Source: Polytrichum commune
Lineage: Eukaryota > Streptophyta > Polytrichopsida > Polytrichales > Polytrichaceae
Reading direction: 5' to 3'
DNA length: 64,000 nt
Assembly (NCBI GenBank): GCA_950295325.1
Contig: OX485803.1
Coordinates: 37,463,554 to 37,527,553 of the forward strand
Position 1 is the first letter of the stretch. The number at the start of each line of letters is the position of its first letter. The notes beneath the pieces were generated by a model. The model did no database searches. It had not been told where the DNA came from and worked only from the letters and a program-made list of their open reading frames with translations. Of the stretch, positions 1 through 10,884 are shown piece by piece. The translations under genes and the position numbers were made by a program.

Positions 1-1440
1 CACCCCCTATGAGTAGCTAGAGCCACTAATGTATGCATAGTGTTCCATTTAACAACTGGTACAAGAGTTTCTTCAAAATCCTCCCCTTCTTTTTGTTGGA
101 ATCCTCTAGTTACGAGTCGGGCCTTCAATTTTGCAATATTACATGTGTGATCCTTCTTCACTTTATACATCCATTTAGTCATAATAGGAGTACATCCTAG
201 AGGCAAGGGAACTAAATCCCATGTATGATTGTCATAAATTGATTGCATTTCCTGGTCCATAGTTGTTGCCACCTTGGATAAACAATAGCCTCAAGAAAGT
301 TTTGAGGTTCAGGAACTGAATCAAATGAGATAAGAACATTAGAACATATCTTCGGGGAAGACAGAAGGGCTAATGAAACCAAAAAATTGGAAGATGGAGC
401 AATTGTAATTGCCCCCACCTCATAATCTGCAAGTCGAGGAGGTGGGATACTAACATGTCCACTTCTGGTTCTAAGGCTAGAAATTGATCCTAGGTTTGAT
501 GATAAGTTTGTTGATCGAGGCCTTCTGTAATAAGTATGAAAAATAGGGAAGCAAGGAGGAGGAGTGTCTTCTTGATAAATGGAAATCCAAACGTGAAGTT
601 GAATGTTTGGAATAGATTGATATACAAAGCCTTCAGGATGAGATAAATCTCATGATTCTTAGACCTGTTCACTTTACTTAGATGCGTGAGGTGGAAAGTG
701 AGAATTTGAATTCGCGGTTGGGTCATCTACTAGGTTGTCATTAAGCTGAGTGAAAATCAAGGGATTTGATGAAGGTTCATGGGGTTTTGGAAGGTAATTC
801 CCAGGCCATGCGACTGTCTCCAAGTGAAGTTCATGATTTGAAGTGATTATGGACAGAGCAAAATGAAAGCACATCTCATCAAAATGAACATCCTTGGAAG
901 TCCATGTACATTTGGTCATGGGGTTGTAAACCCGATATCCCTTAGTGTTTTCATCGTAACCAAGCAATACACATTTAATTGCTTTGTCATCCCATTCCTT
1001 GCAGGTATTAGCTGTCACAAGAGTGTACACTAAAACAACCAAAGATTCTGAGGTGATCTACACTCGGAATACATCGGAAAAGTCGTTTAAATGGTGTGGT
1101 GCCCTTATTTGCACAAGTAGAAGAGCGATTAAACAAATAAACAGTTGCTTTATTGCTTCAGTCCAAAGTGCAACAAGAAGATGTCATCCAATAACCAATG
1201 ATCTAGCATCTTCAAGAACAGTTTTTTTTTTTTTTTTTCTCTCTCAGCCACACCATTTTGGTGTGGTGTGTGAGGCTGAAATTTTTGGTGAATCATGCCA
1301 TTTTCATGCATGAATTCAGCAAGTGACTTTGAGATATATTCCCCACCCCCATTAGATCTCAGCATTTTGATTTGTTTTCCGAATTGTAGTTTTATTATTT
1401 TGTTTGTGAAATATTCTAAACTTGGACAAGGTTTCACTTT
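1..1440 (-). mobile_element. Ty1/copia retrotransposon pol fragment, decayed
   Basis: On the minus strand three pieces of a copia polyprotein appear in the usual order. An integrase core lies at about 1437-1150 with the motifs GGGEYIS and HQNGVAERE. The post-integrase block lies at 1042-674 with LLGYDENTKGYRVYNP and KDVHFDE. The start of reverse transcriptase lies at about 290-1, with KWMYKVK, KARLVTRGFQQKEG and VPVVKW. The pieces sit in different frames with stops between them, and the second catalytic Asp of integrase (normally in the SDNGGEY motif) reads Asn. The element runs off the left edge and no LTR is visible. This is a dead copy; the family call is firm and the element boundaries are unknown. 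Confidence 0.85.
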
Positions 1441-1462
1441 TCCTTTTGAGAAAAAACACCCT

Positions 1463-1770
1463 GGCCCACCTTCGCCTAGGATATGAAACGAGTGATTAGT
1501 ACAAGATGGTTAGGCACATGCAAATCGAAGCTGTAGCCACTCTCCTCATTATCTTGGAGCTCATGTGATGTCATAATCATTACCAAAGTGAAGATTCTTG
1601 TAGTCATTAAAAGGTCACATAGCCCCACCATAATTAAGTTGACTATTAAGCCTAGAATAGTTATCATATTTTGGACACATAGTCCCTTATCTTTTAAAAA
1701 CATGTCATTTTGGTGTCCGTTCTTGGACCCACACCTGCCACTCAAATATAGGTGTCCAATCAAGACGTAC
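1463..1770 (-). mobile_element. Dispersed repeat family D1, copy 1
   Basis: Reverse-oriented copy of a repeat of about 330-390 bp seen several times in this window (28336-28720, 30898-31225, 52141-52499 and partial copies). The better copies begin with AAGGTAGRYGTGCCTAATTC and end near CCCACATCTACCTT, so they carry short terminal inverted repeats. The diagnostic block GACATGTGTTTAAA...GATAACTATTCTAGGC is present here in diverged form. It has no coding capacity and is probably a non-autonomous DNA element. Confidence 0.7.
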
Positions 1771-1776
1771 CTTTCA

Positions 1777-1876
1777 TCATTGGTTCTACATCTACCAGAA
1801 ATTATGACCAATCATAGACATTTCACACCATGCATGGTTCCAATGCAAATATCATTGGTTCTACATCTACCAGAAA
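1777..1876. repeat. Short direct duplication
   Basis: The string ATCATTGGTTCTACATCTAC begins at 1777 and again at 1851, so a 74-bp segment is locally duplicated just beyond the D1 copy. The function is unknown. Confidence 0.7.
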
Positions 1877-2132
1877 CCAAATTTTTATTTCATTTTTAAA
1901 GTCTACCACTGAGTTAAGTATATCTAGCACCATATTAAGCCCCCAAGATGAATTCTGCAGACTGACAACTGTACCTGGAAAATGAACAAGACTCCTGCAG
2001 ATGAGTTTTAGATGTCAATGGTTAAACAATTTTGAGTGCACTACGTCAAGATTGAAACCGCAAAATTGGTGAGAGGCTCTATCAACAACTCCTTGCCTCA
2101 AGCGAATTCCTGTGTCAAATTAGTACCTTGTC

Positions 2133-5100
2133 TTACAGTTCACCCCAATCAGAGCTTGATTTAGACTTGGAGGTGGCTTTAGAAGGTTTTGTAGGCAGAT
2201 TCCCACCATTCCACCAAGTTCTAAATCCCTTGGCTGCTTTTTCCACTTGCTGTGATGCAATATTCCATGCTTTCTGAGTCTGTGCTCCGACTTGATTTCC
2301 CAGCTTTCCAAGAGAGTCTCGCCAGACACTTTTCACAGCTCCTTGTTTCACCTGCACATTTGATTGTCAATCACCAAAACTACCCTATTTACTAGACATG
2401 AATAACAGTCATACTGATCTTCACACATTTGAGAGTTTAAAGTTATCCTCTAACTCAGCATGACTTTGGTCGGGAGTTCGTTATTTTGCACATAAAACCT
2501 TGCATGGTCAGTAACTTTTTCGTGCATCCTTGGAGGTCATGTGCAGGTTTGAACTAAGACACTCAATATCGGTTGATTGAGGTCAAACCCACTTTGGCAT
2601 GCTAGGAGCTGCCACAATGAATCTGGCCCTCAATGGACCAAAATAGGTTGCTCTTCATTGAAATTCAAACATCACCTTCGAGCATGCACCACAAGTGGAA
2701 AGAAATACTATTCAAACAACGAAATGAAAGTTATAGGTGACCAACTCCCAAGGAAAAGTCCCATTGAGTCCAAGGATAAACTCTGATGTGCAAGAAACTG
2801 CTAAGTTCAATCATTCACATTCTAGAGAGAGGATGGATCAATGTGCCCAAAAGAGAGATGCAGAAGACTCCGTGTCTTTCAAATTCACATTAGGAAGTTT
2901 GATGCACGTACAAATCTATTCTTCTCCAGAGTGGACTCCTCATCATCCTCGTCCTCATCCTCGTCCTCATCCTCATCCACATTGCTACTGCCGTCCATTA
3001 ACCGAGGGTCACGCATCAAATCCTCCCTTGAATACATCTTCATTCCAGGTGCTCCTGGCATATCCTGCAGAAAAAAGATCTTTATTAGTTGTACTGTAAC
3101 AGGAGGGACCAAGGTATGAGTGGGTTTATATTAGGGTCCAGGTTCAAGAAACTTGGGGCACAAAACACCCTTAATGGACCTTACTTTTGGACTCAAGATT
3201 GGACCCAAGCTTGAAGATTGGTTTCTCAAACTAGGAGTATTTTTTTGAGTGGGGATCGCCAATATTCAGCAAAAAAGATGGTGCCACATAAGCAAATACT
3301 TCAATTTTCCATACCTTGAACCTGGACCCTAGTGTAAACTCCTTGGATCCAAAGTTATGCTCTCCACCAATAGGATCGCTCGAGTTTGGAGTTTCTTTGG
3401 TCTTGGACCCTAGTCTAAACCCACCCTAGGTTTCCATCATCAGTAGGACTTCAAATCATTGCCAAAAATTAAAAAGTCATGATGGTCATGTACTTACACT
3501 CATGGAGCGCATGAGCTTCTCCATCTCGGCATCTTTGCTTGGCTTTGGTGTGAAAGATTCCCCTGGCTCTCTGCTCTGTACATTCAAATAATTCATGAGA
3601 AAGAAGAGGTGAAACTTGGCATTAATTACATAGACAGTTGATCATGTTTGAAGATGTAAGATTGTAGTTGTCAATACACATTTAAGGTCCTGAACGTTTC
3701 CCATATTGTTCAGCAATATGCAAACTCAATAAATCCATGCTTTTCTGGCAAAATCATGTATTACAAGAGACAATGAAAATGAGAAGAAACAACCGAAGCT
3801 TTTTACACAAATAATCTTTGTTCTACCTTGGGCACACGTGGTGGTTTGCCAACACAAGCTTTGCTAAGCTCTTTACACAACAATTTTGTCACACCAGCTC
3901 TTGTTGCCCCCTCTTTGTAAAGGTATTCTGCAACATCCGTGTCGTAATCTCCCATAACCTGCCCCACAAATCCCAAAAGTGTTACAGACTAAGGTTCAAA
4001 CTAGAAGTCAGACAGGTGTACTTATGGATTATAAACCAAGACATGTAGAACTTAAGTTCAAGTTTAAATGTGCAGATGACTATAGGGAATAATTACCAAT
4101 GTTGAACGTAGTGAAATCAGCAGCCGTATAGTGAGCAATGGTTTGTCAATTCACATATTACAAAAGACCCACAAAGACCTACTCAATAATGCAAGACATA
4201 ATTCCACTTTGAATGTTGTCTACCATCCCTATACACTCCACATATTGCTCTGAAGAATAAACCACCTACGTTAACACTACCCTCTGTGCATGTCAGTTTT
4301 GTACATATTAGATTCTACCCATGAATACCTAAATTTCTATGTGCTGTGTGTCATGTTGTCATTAGTTAAGACTTGTTATAAATCCTAGCTAATTGACTTT
4401 GTCCATTAGGGTAAAAAGAAAATGTCAAAGTATTAACAGGAGGTCCACACCTCTTGGCAAGTTCGCTCTATAGTTTTGCACTCCGTCTTGCAAACCCCCT
4501 CCACTGGCTGCTCTACCAGCTTCAAAAAAAGACGCCCAAGACACCAACATCCATACGTCAGTTGAGAGTGGTCAATCTCCGGAATGTGGTCCGACAGAAA
4601 ATAGGTGATGAAACATCCCACACTAGCAAATAACCTTGAACAATATGCAATTGAAGGAAACTCTGATGATTGTGCCAAGCCCAACAACCTAATACCTGTG
4701 ACTTCCTGTCCAAAAAATAACAAGAAAAACCTCAAAATGCTGCACCTAGTACAGGGGATCTTTCATATATCAAGGTAATTCGAGACAGGGCTGTTTGAGA
4801 TGGACCTACCTGAAGCTTGTCACCTTTCTCTACAATGTCAAGCTTTAAAATCCAATCACTTTCCTCTTTCTTCATGTTGCAGATGTTCTCTGCCACATCT
4901 ATAATTTGAAGTTCTGTGAGCTGCACCCGAAAAAGTATAGGTCAATGTCTTCTCAATGCAAATATCATTCTCATCCCTGAGTATCTCAAACGCTCTTGCA
5001 AGGGGAGCATGCAGATATCTACTAACAATCATTGTGACAATTTCTAAGTCCGTGGTTTGTTTTCCTGCATGACAAGGAGTACAAGTATGCAATCTCCTAA

Positions 5101-5600
5101 ATAAATTTCTACTCAAAAATTGACATGATTCTACAGAGGTAATTGTAGCACTCCTGGAAATGCAGACTAACATGAAGACGCATATAATAACAACTAGTTG
5201 ATGACACAAAAAAGAATAACAAATTTGAGTTAACAATGGCAAGTAAAGCTCAAAGAGCAAATCATAATGGACAAATCTAAAGCCTCAATCTCCTGACAAC
5301 GTGTAATTGTGGGGAGATGTTCAAAACTGACAAAACTCGACCAGAGTGAGTGATTAGAGGGAAAAGATTACAGGTGAAAGAGGTAAAAACCTTTTTGGGA
5401 GCAGATTTTTCTCGCTTCTCCTTGACTTGTCGCACTAATTGCTTGGCAATCGCCTCACACACACTGCACTTGATAAAAGGCACATCTTCCTTTCTGGCAG
5501 TTGCCACAGTCTTTTTCTCAACTTTTGCTTCTCCCAAGCTGTAGAAACAGAAGCCTGATACAAGCAGCAATGCAATCAAAATCTGCTGACGAAAAGCCAT
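2133..5600 (-). CDS. Saposin-like / canopy-type ER protein (DUF3456, TLR4-regulator/MSAP family)
   Basis: Seven coding exons with matching phase-0 junctions: 5600-5391, 4920-4810, 4519-4451, 3958-3827, 3575-3498, 3064-2912 and 2351-2133, giving 323 aa. I chose the ATG at 5600 because it directly opens a hydrophobic signal peptide (residues 5-24). The mature part has a saposin-like cysteine set at C45, C48, C84, C117, C121, C128, C158 and C165. It is followed by a linker with PGESFTPKPSKDAEM and DMPGAPGMK, an acidic run of alternating Asp/Glu (about 229-243) and a basic, Trp-containing tail. This order matches plant DUF3456 proteins, relatives of animal canopy proteins that act in the ER on folding or export of clients. 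No KDEL-type ending is seen (tail DWGEL), so ER retention is inferred. The first intron donor and all others are GT-AG. The client protein cannot be told from sequence. Confidence 0.88.
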
Positions 5601-5624
5601 AGCTGCTTGATCAACTGCTTCCAA

Positions 5625-6590
5625 AGATACTCAAAGAGCCAAATTCTTCTCCAAAAGTCTTCACAACCAGCATTTCTCTTGTTCTATAAATTTATCAACA
5701 GTCCGCCCACATATCCACACTCTTTTCCTTCACCTGTTTTGGAAGGATCATCAAAGCACCAAACTTAGTTAATCTCCGAATATAGCCCAAACTTAATATT
5801 CAGCAAAATAACAATAGTCTGCAATGACAAAAATTAGGTCATGATCAAAGAGGAACGTGGAGCAATTCCAATGAATGAAAAGAAATGAAATTGATTATAA
5901 AGTCCGGGAAGAGATCATCCGGGGACTAGAATTACATCAAGATAGGGTCAGAAAGGCTAATTCCCTATAGTATGACGGAGTCCAGTTGGCCTCCACGAGA
6001 TAATGTCTACAATCAACGTAATGAGGCATAGGGATGGAGACTTATCTCTAATGGAGTTGTAGAGAGGATACTTCAACACAAATTATGCCTCACTTCAACT
6101 ACATTGTTAGACCAAAAGTAACATGATCTGTTGTTATCTCTTAGGATTAGAACTGGGATAAGTTCAATGGCCAGTCTATAACTCGAGGTGCGGTAACCAG
6201 CAATGATTTTGCATTGAGGTGGTAACAATGGTCCCTTCAAGTACACTTCGCATTCGTCACATTCATAATTGATCCAATGCAATACTCGAATGATTCCAGA
6301 TGGTGCAGGGTTTGATGATGACTCCAGACGCAAGAGGATCTGACTTTACAAAAAAACAATTCAGATGCTCAACAGACCTTACTTAGTTGATTTTAAGTAG
6401 ATATGTGATTGAGATTTGCAAGCTTACCACACGTAGGAAGAAAGCTGCGAGGAGGATGGATTGTTGTTCTTCGTCTTCTCTGTTTCCGGAGGTAAACACG
6501 GAAAGGAACCCAAAACCCTAGACATGAAGTCTAGTCCAGTGTGTGATGATACCAATAAATTTCATACCCGATCATAATTTCTATATTCAG
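5625..6590. other. Upstream region of the saposin-like gene
   Basis: No gene is recognised here. It should hold the 5' UTR and promoter of the minus-strand gene starting at 5600. A pyrimidine-rich stretch at about 6460-6485 could mark a leader, but I could not fix a transcription start or a 5'-UTR intron. Confidence 0.4.
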
Positions 6591-6594
6591 TGTC

Positions 6595-6736
6595 CCCGTG
6601 TATCGGAACGCGATACCTGCCTTGCTACGTCCCCGTTAACCCCCGTATCGGCACGTGATGCCCGCTTAGATATATCCTCGTCAACCTGTGCATCGGAACG
6701 AGATCCCCGCCTTCAAAAGATATCGCGGCTTTCCAG
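6595..6736. repeat. 45-bp minisatellite, three units
   Basis: The core TATCGGAACGCGAT / TATCGGCACGTGAT / CATCGGAACGAGAT recurs at 6601, 6646 and 6691, a period of exactly 45 bp, with CCCGCCTT-like segments after each core. It is GC- and CpG-rich in an AT-rich neighbourhood. Confidence 0.8.
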
Positions 6737-6748
6737 TGAAACAGTGTA

Positions 6749-6858
6749 ATACCCGCCATGTTGTCTGTGTTGCCTTTGGGGATACCCGCCATGTTGACTG
6801 TGTTGCCTTTGCGATACCCGCCATGTTGTTTGTGTTGCTTCTGCGATACCCGCCATTT
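6749..6858. repeat. 32-33-bp tandem repeat, three full units plus a partial
   Basis: ATACCCGCCATGTTG begins at 6749, 6782 and 6814, and a truncated unit begins at 6846. The array follows the 45-bp minisatellite directly, and both share the GATACCCGCC-type core, suggesting one expanding source sequence. Confidence 0.85.
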
Positions 6859-6869
6859 TGGATATTTTT

Positions 6870-7353
6870 ATTGTATCCTAAAAAATAGTTGTTGCTACTG
6901 ATTTTAAGATCACATACATACAGTAGGAATTTTTAGTCATTTTTATGATTTCTTTATAATTAATTTAGATTCATTAACCATCTAGATATTTTGATAAGTA
7001 TATGCAATAAAATTATAGTCCATAATTTTAAGATTATATTAAGAACCTATGCACACTTTGAGGTAAGAAAAAGAGTCCATAGAAAATTGATCATCTTTAA
7101 TAAAAATAATATGGATTTACTACATATAATAATGTATAAACAAAGGGAGAATTTATTTCATTTTTTACTTTAATATTTTTTTGAGCAACCATCTTTCTAT
7201 ATTGGAATGAGATCGTCATCATTAACAAAAAAAAGTTTTATGAGGAACACAACGATACCTACTGTGACCATCCTGGTGCCTTCTTTTTGGATGAACTTGC
7301 CTCCAAGAGTCATTTATAAGCCCAAAGCAGGTCTCTTAGGATGTTAAGGGGTT
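6870..7353. other. AT-rich spacer, no gene seen
   Basis: Very AT-rich sequence with no coherent coding frame and no recognised repeat. Confidence 0.5.
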
Positions 7354-7612
7354 GTTTACACCAAAGACCATGTGGTCGTCCCAACGCCTTGTAAAATTCG
7401 TGATTGAATCTTGAACGCGTCATTGGACTGCTTTGGTTTACACCAAGGAAAAGAATATCAAAGTGATCATGGAGTTTGAGGTCCCCAGAAGACATATTTT
7501 AAGGCCTACATTATCTATTGGCATGATCCAACGGGTTTTGCGTGGGAGAGGCAAAAGAGGTGCTCTAGCTAGAAAATAAAGACAAGGGCCCACGACAAAG
7601 AAATAATGTTAT
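7354..7612 (+). repeat. Dispersed repeat family D2, copy 1
   Basis: This segment matches 53103-53362 in the same orientation over about 260 bp, including GGTTTACACCAAGGAAAAGA, AGGTCCCCAGAAGAC and GACAAGGGCCCA-type blocks. It has no coding capacity and no terminal repeats were resolved. Confidence 0.7.
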
Positions 7613-9327
7613 AATAAATGTTGAATGAATTCTTTTTGGGAAAGTGTAGGCAAGTACATACAAAAGAAGACAAAAAAAATAGTCAAACTTAATTTTTTTG
7701 GCAGAATTTTAAAAGAATCACCACATTCAATTTTGGTGCACGGTCACTCCTCTTGGTCCACGTCACAATCTAGAGAGTTCTATGCAAAATTTGGTACATT
7801 TCCTATCTTTTATAAAGAGGTTCGGAGTTTTTTTCTTTTTACTTGGAAGTTACCCAAAGCCATTTTTTCTCAGTTAAATTATGAGATTTACCTATACCAT
7901 TCAGTAATTTTCATGTATCCTATTTTTTACTTTGGAATATTCCCACAATTATGTATAGTAAGTCGGATTTTTTGCTGTATTTTTATTTTATAAAAGAAAA
8001 TTGGTGGTATGCTTTTAAGGGGGTGAATTTGTGTTGAAAGAAATCCCAAGTATCCATGGAAGGAGTTGAACCTTGCCAAGCCCCCACCATCTTGGGGCCA
8101 ACGATGTAGCCTTTGAAAAATGTATGGATCCAAAGAGGGTGCATACATTTTTTAGAGGCTAGTTAATACAACAATAAATGCAACCTTCAAACTAATCGAC
8201 ATCCTCATAATTGGAAAACATAACTGAAGTTATTGTACAAGAAGCGTCACTTGCAGAAGACATATAATGTGAAGGATTAGCATATAGGAACCAATACTTA
8301 GTTCCATTTTTCCACATAGCTTCCAAATTTTTGCTTCCAACCCTCCGGGCCTTGAATCACTCACAATCGACACCCAAATTTGATCCTCTCTCTCTCTCTC
8401 TCTCTCTCTCTCCCCCCCCCCCTCAAATTATGTTGATTAATGATCTTAGAATGGTTAACAAATTCTAAACGCATAGTTAAATCTCTTTTGAACACATGTC
8501 TTTCTCATGTATGTTGAATCCACCATTGATTAAGATTAGTAATTGAATTACACTCCGATGCCCAAGGCCCGAAAGAAAGAAAAAGAACGACATCCATTAA
8601 CCATCCTTATTCCATTTCCAGATGGAAATGTAAGTGGGGGGTAATGCCTATTCTTCAATAGGTGGACATGTTTTTTTAAAGAATAGATTGGTTTGGGCCC
8701 AATTACCTCAAGTCCAAACCACATGACCAGACGTTTTCCAAAAATGATAGTTTGGCATTGATGAGTTTAAGGTTTGGTTTTAAGTTTGAAAACCCTATAT
8801 GGCAACATGACAAATAACATGGCAAAAGAACAACACTATAAAACTTCTAGGGACTAGTGCCCATAAATCCTAGGATTGGAGAAAATGAATAAAGCTCCAT
8901 CCCCACATGGCTTTACCAAAGAACTAAAGTCTTTCCTAAAATCCAGGGAAAGCTCTCTTGGTTAAAGTGGAGACACCCAACTATTCTGGTGCACCTTCAA
9001 AAACTTGCTCTTGAGATTTTCAAGTACGTTTTTAATTGAGTGGCTACATGCTCATTGTTTTATCTACCAAGCAATGACATGTTGGATAGTTTTTGTCCCA
9101 TCCATTAGTCCTTTACCACTCATCCATCTTATCATTGGTTTTTGTACATAGAACTCCTCGTGCTCATAGCTAAGACTAAAAGCAACCAATCACAAGGGTT
9201 GGAGTCAACACTTTTAAAGGTCTTGCATCCTTGCCTTATGTTAGCTATCGATGGAGGGACGGTTGCTTGAGGGTTTAAACCCTCACTTTTCAACCATGCC
9301 ACGTCCTTTGTTAACTCGGCTCAGAAC
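7613..9327. other. Intergenic, no gene recognised
   Basis: Contains a CT microsatellite running into a C-run (8386-8424). A block at about 8910-8965 (CTTTACCAAAGAACTAAAGT...GGGAAAGCTCTC) recurs in diverged form near 12259-12316. No plausible exon series was found. Confidence 0.5.
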
Positions 9328-9329
9328 TA

Positions 9330-9694
9330 CACTAAATATGATATTTAGTGTCACCAATTCTAATTGTCTTGCTCAATACTAATTGTAAACCGTGGTATGG
9401 TGTCACCAACATTATTTGTCACTCCTTGTAATTTTTTTTTTGTTTGGGGGGGGGGATTAGAGATTTGCAGCGTTGCAATTACGGTCACTTAAATTTGATT
9501 TTTCATCCAAATTTCAATCCTCCATGACAATATTTCATCACAAATTGCTAACAAGAGAAGGTAAGATTGTGGCCAATGGATGAACTCCTCTGTCGTCCAT
9601 GACAAAACTTGTTCAGTTATTCATAAGAAGTGTCGTCCGAAAAGTTACCGTAGGGATATTAAATACCACACGACACTAAATATCACATTTAGTG
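9330..9694. mobile_element. TA-flanked miniature element with palindromic ends (family W), copy 1
   Basis: Both ends carry the same inverted repeat: the left end reads CACTAAATATGATATTTAGTG and the right end is its reverse complement with one change. Each end is also nearly self-palindromic. TA lies on both sides (9328-9329 and 9695-9696). The interior matches a second copy at 50458-50747, including AAGTGTCRTCCRAAAAGTTACCGTAG. The TA target points to a Tc1/mariner-type source, although the CACTA...TAGTG ends recall En/Spm. Confidence 0.8.
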
Positions 9695-9877
9695 TAAATA
9701 ACGTCAATGGTGTGAAGGTCATGTTTTAAGATTGATCTTTCAGGCTAAGCTAAAGTCAAAGTGGGAAGGGAGCATAAATATTGAAGAAGGGAACTTTACT
9801 TTATGTGCCAACAAGATTCCCATGTTGCTAGCGTAAGAAGGCCTTCCTTGTTTTTAGTTGGTGTACTTTGGTCCTTA

Positions 9878-10348
9878 GGGCCACTTTATTCTTGGGGTCA
9901 GATTGAGAGTTGGCATGAACACTCATAATTTGTTCCAATAGGATTGCTCGGTTTCATCAAATCCGGCCCAAGGGCTTTATACTAGGGGCCGGCCTAAACA
10001 CTCATTCATCCCATGTGGCGTCCTAGGTGGTACAACTTTGGCGCCAAACCATTGGGCTGGCTTGAAGAAATCGGGACAAGCTTTTCCTCGGCCCAAACTC
10101 TTAACATGGGCCGGATTGGGCTCATCCGTTGGATAATGAACATCTCTACCGTCGGCCCATTAAAGGTTAATTTTCTTCATTACACTTCCCCTCAAGAACA
10201 TCGGGACCTAAAATCATGCCTCATCACTTCACACGTGAGAAGGTTGGGCCCGCAAAAGTTGATAAAGTTGGACCGGATTGAGGGCTTAATTGCACATCAA
10301 TCAAGCCAGTGCTTGGGCCGGCCCCAAGCCGTATATAAAAATGGCCCC
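9878..10348. mobile_element. Possible Harbinger-like miniature element with diverged ends
   Basis: A TTA followed by GGGCCACTTTAT...CTTGGGG opens this GC-rich segment, and the far end, read backwards, gives GGGGCCATTTTTATATACGGCTTGGGG. The ends are similar, but no TTA follows the right end. This is a tentative call based on weak terminal inversion and position directly beside the clear element at 10358. Confidence 0.35.
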
Positions 10349-10357
10349 ATGTATTTA

Positions 10358-10881
10358 GGGTCGCTTTACACCTAGAGGATGGGCCAAATCCCCTTGAGGC
10401 CAATTGCATGACATTTCAACTCCTTTTGGGTTGGAGGCCGGCCTCAACTACACATTATAATAAGATCATAATGCGGCCCAATTTCCCCATCTGTAAAGGC
10501 CTTAGGGCGAAGAAGCTAGGCCGATTCAATAAATCTAGCATAATCTAGCATAGAGCCGTTCATATTTCCACATGATCCCATGGATATGGTTCGCTAAAAA
10601 ATAATATTTTATCAAAAAAAGTTTTTTGAAAAAATTGGAATTTGACATTGGCCCCGAGACCAAGAATTGGCCTTCCATTTTGGGTGCACCCAATTCAATG
10701 AGCTCGGGTTGTGTCAGACCATACATTTTTTTTTACTAAAAAATTCATACCACCAAATCGGCCTGGCCTTAGGTGTAAAGGGGTTGAGACCAATTTCAGC
10801 CTTTTGACCAATCACGCGTGAAATTTCAAGCCTCTTACACAACAAATTGGCCCGGCCTCTAGGTTAGGTGTAAAGCGGCCC
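10358..10881. mobile_element. PIF/Harbinger-type MITE (family H1), copy A
   Basis: Terminal inverted repeats begin GGGTCGCTTTACACCTAGAG on the left and end CTCTAGGTTAGGTGTAAAGCG on the right. The 3-bp target duplication TTA is exact (10355-10357 and 10882-10884). A GGG-type terminus plus a TWA target is the PIF/Harbinger signature. The whole 524 bp matches copy B at 17010-17541. No transposase frame is present, so it moved with help from elsewhere. Confidence 0.9.
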
Positions 10882-10884
10882 TTA

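Noticed and set aside
4856..5260. 134-codon minus-strand frame inside the saposin-like gene
   Set aside because: It lies in intron 1 and overlaps exon 2 in a different frame from the coding one.
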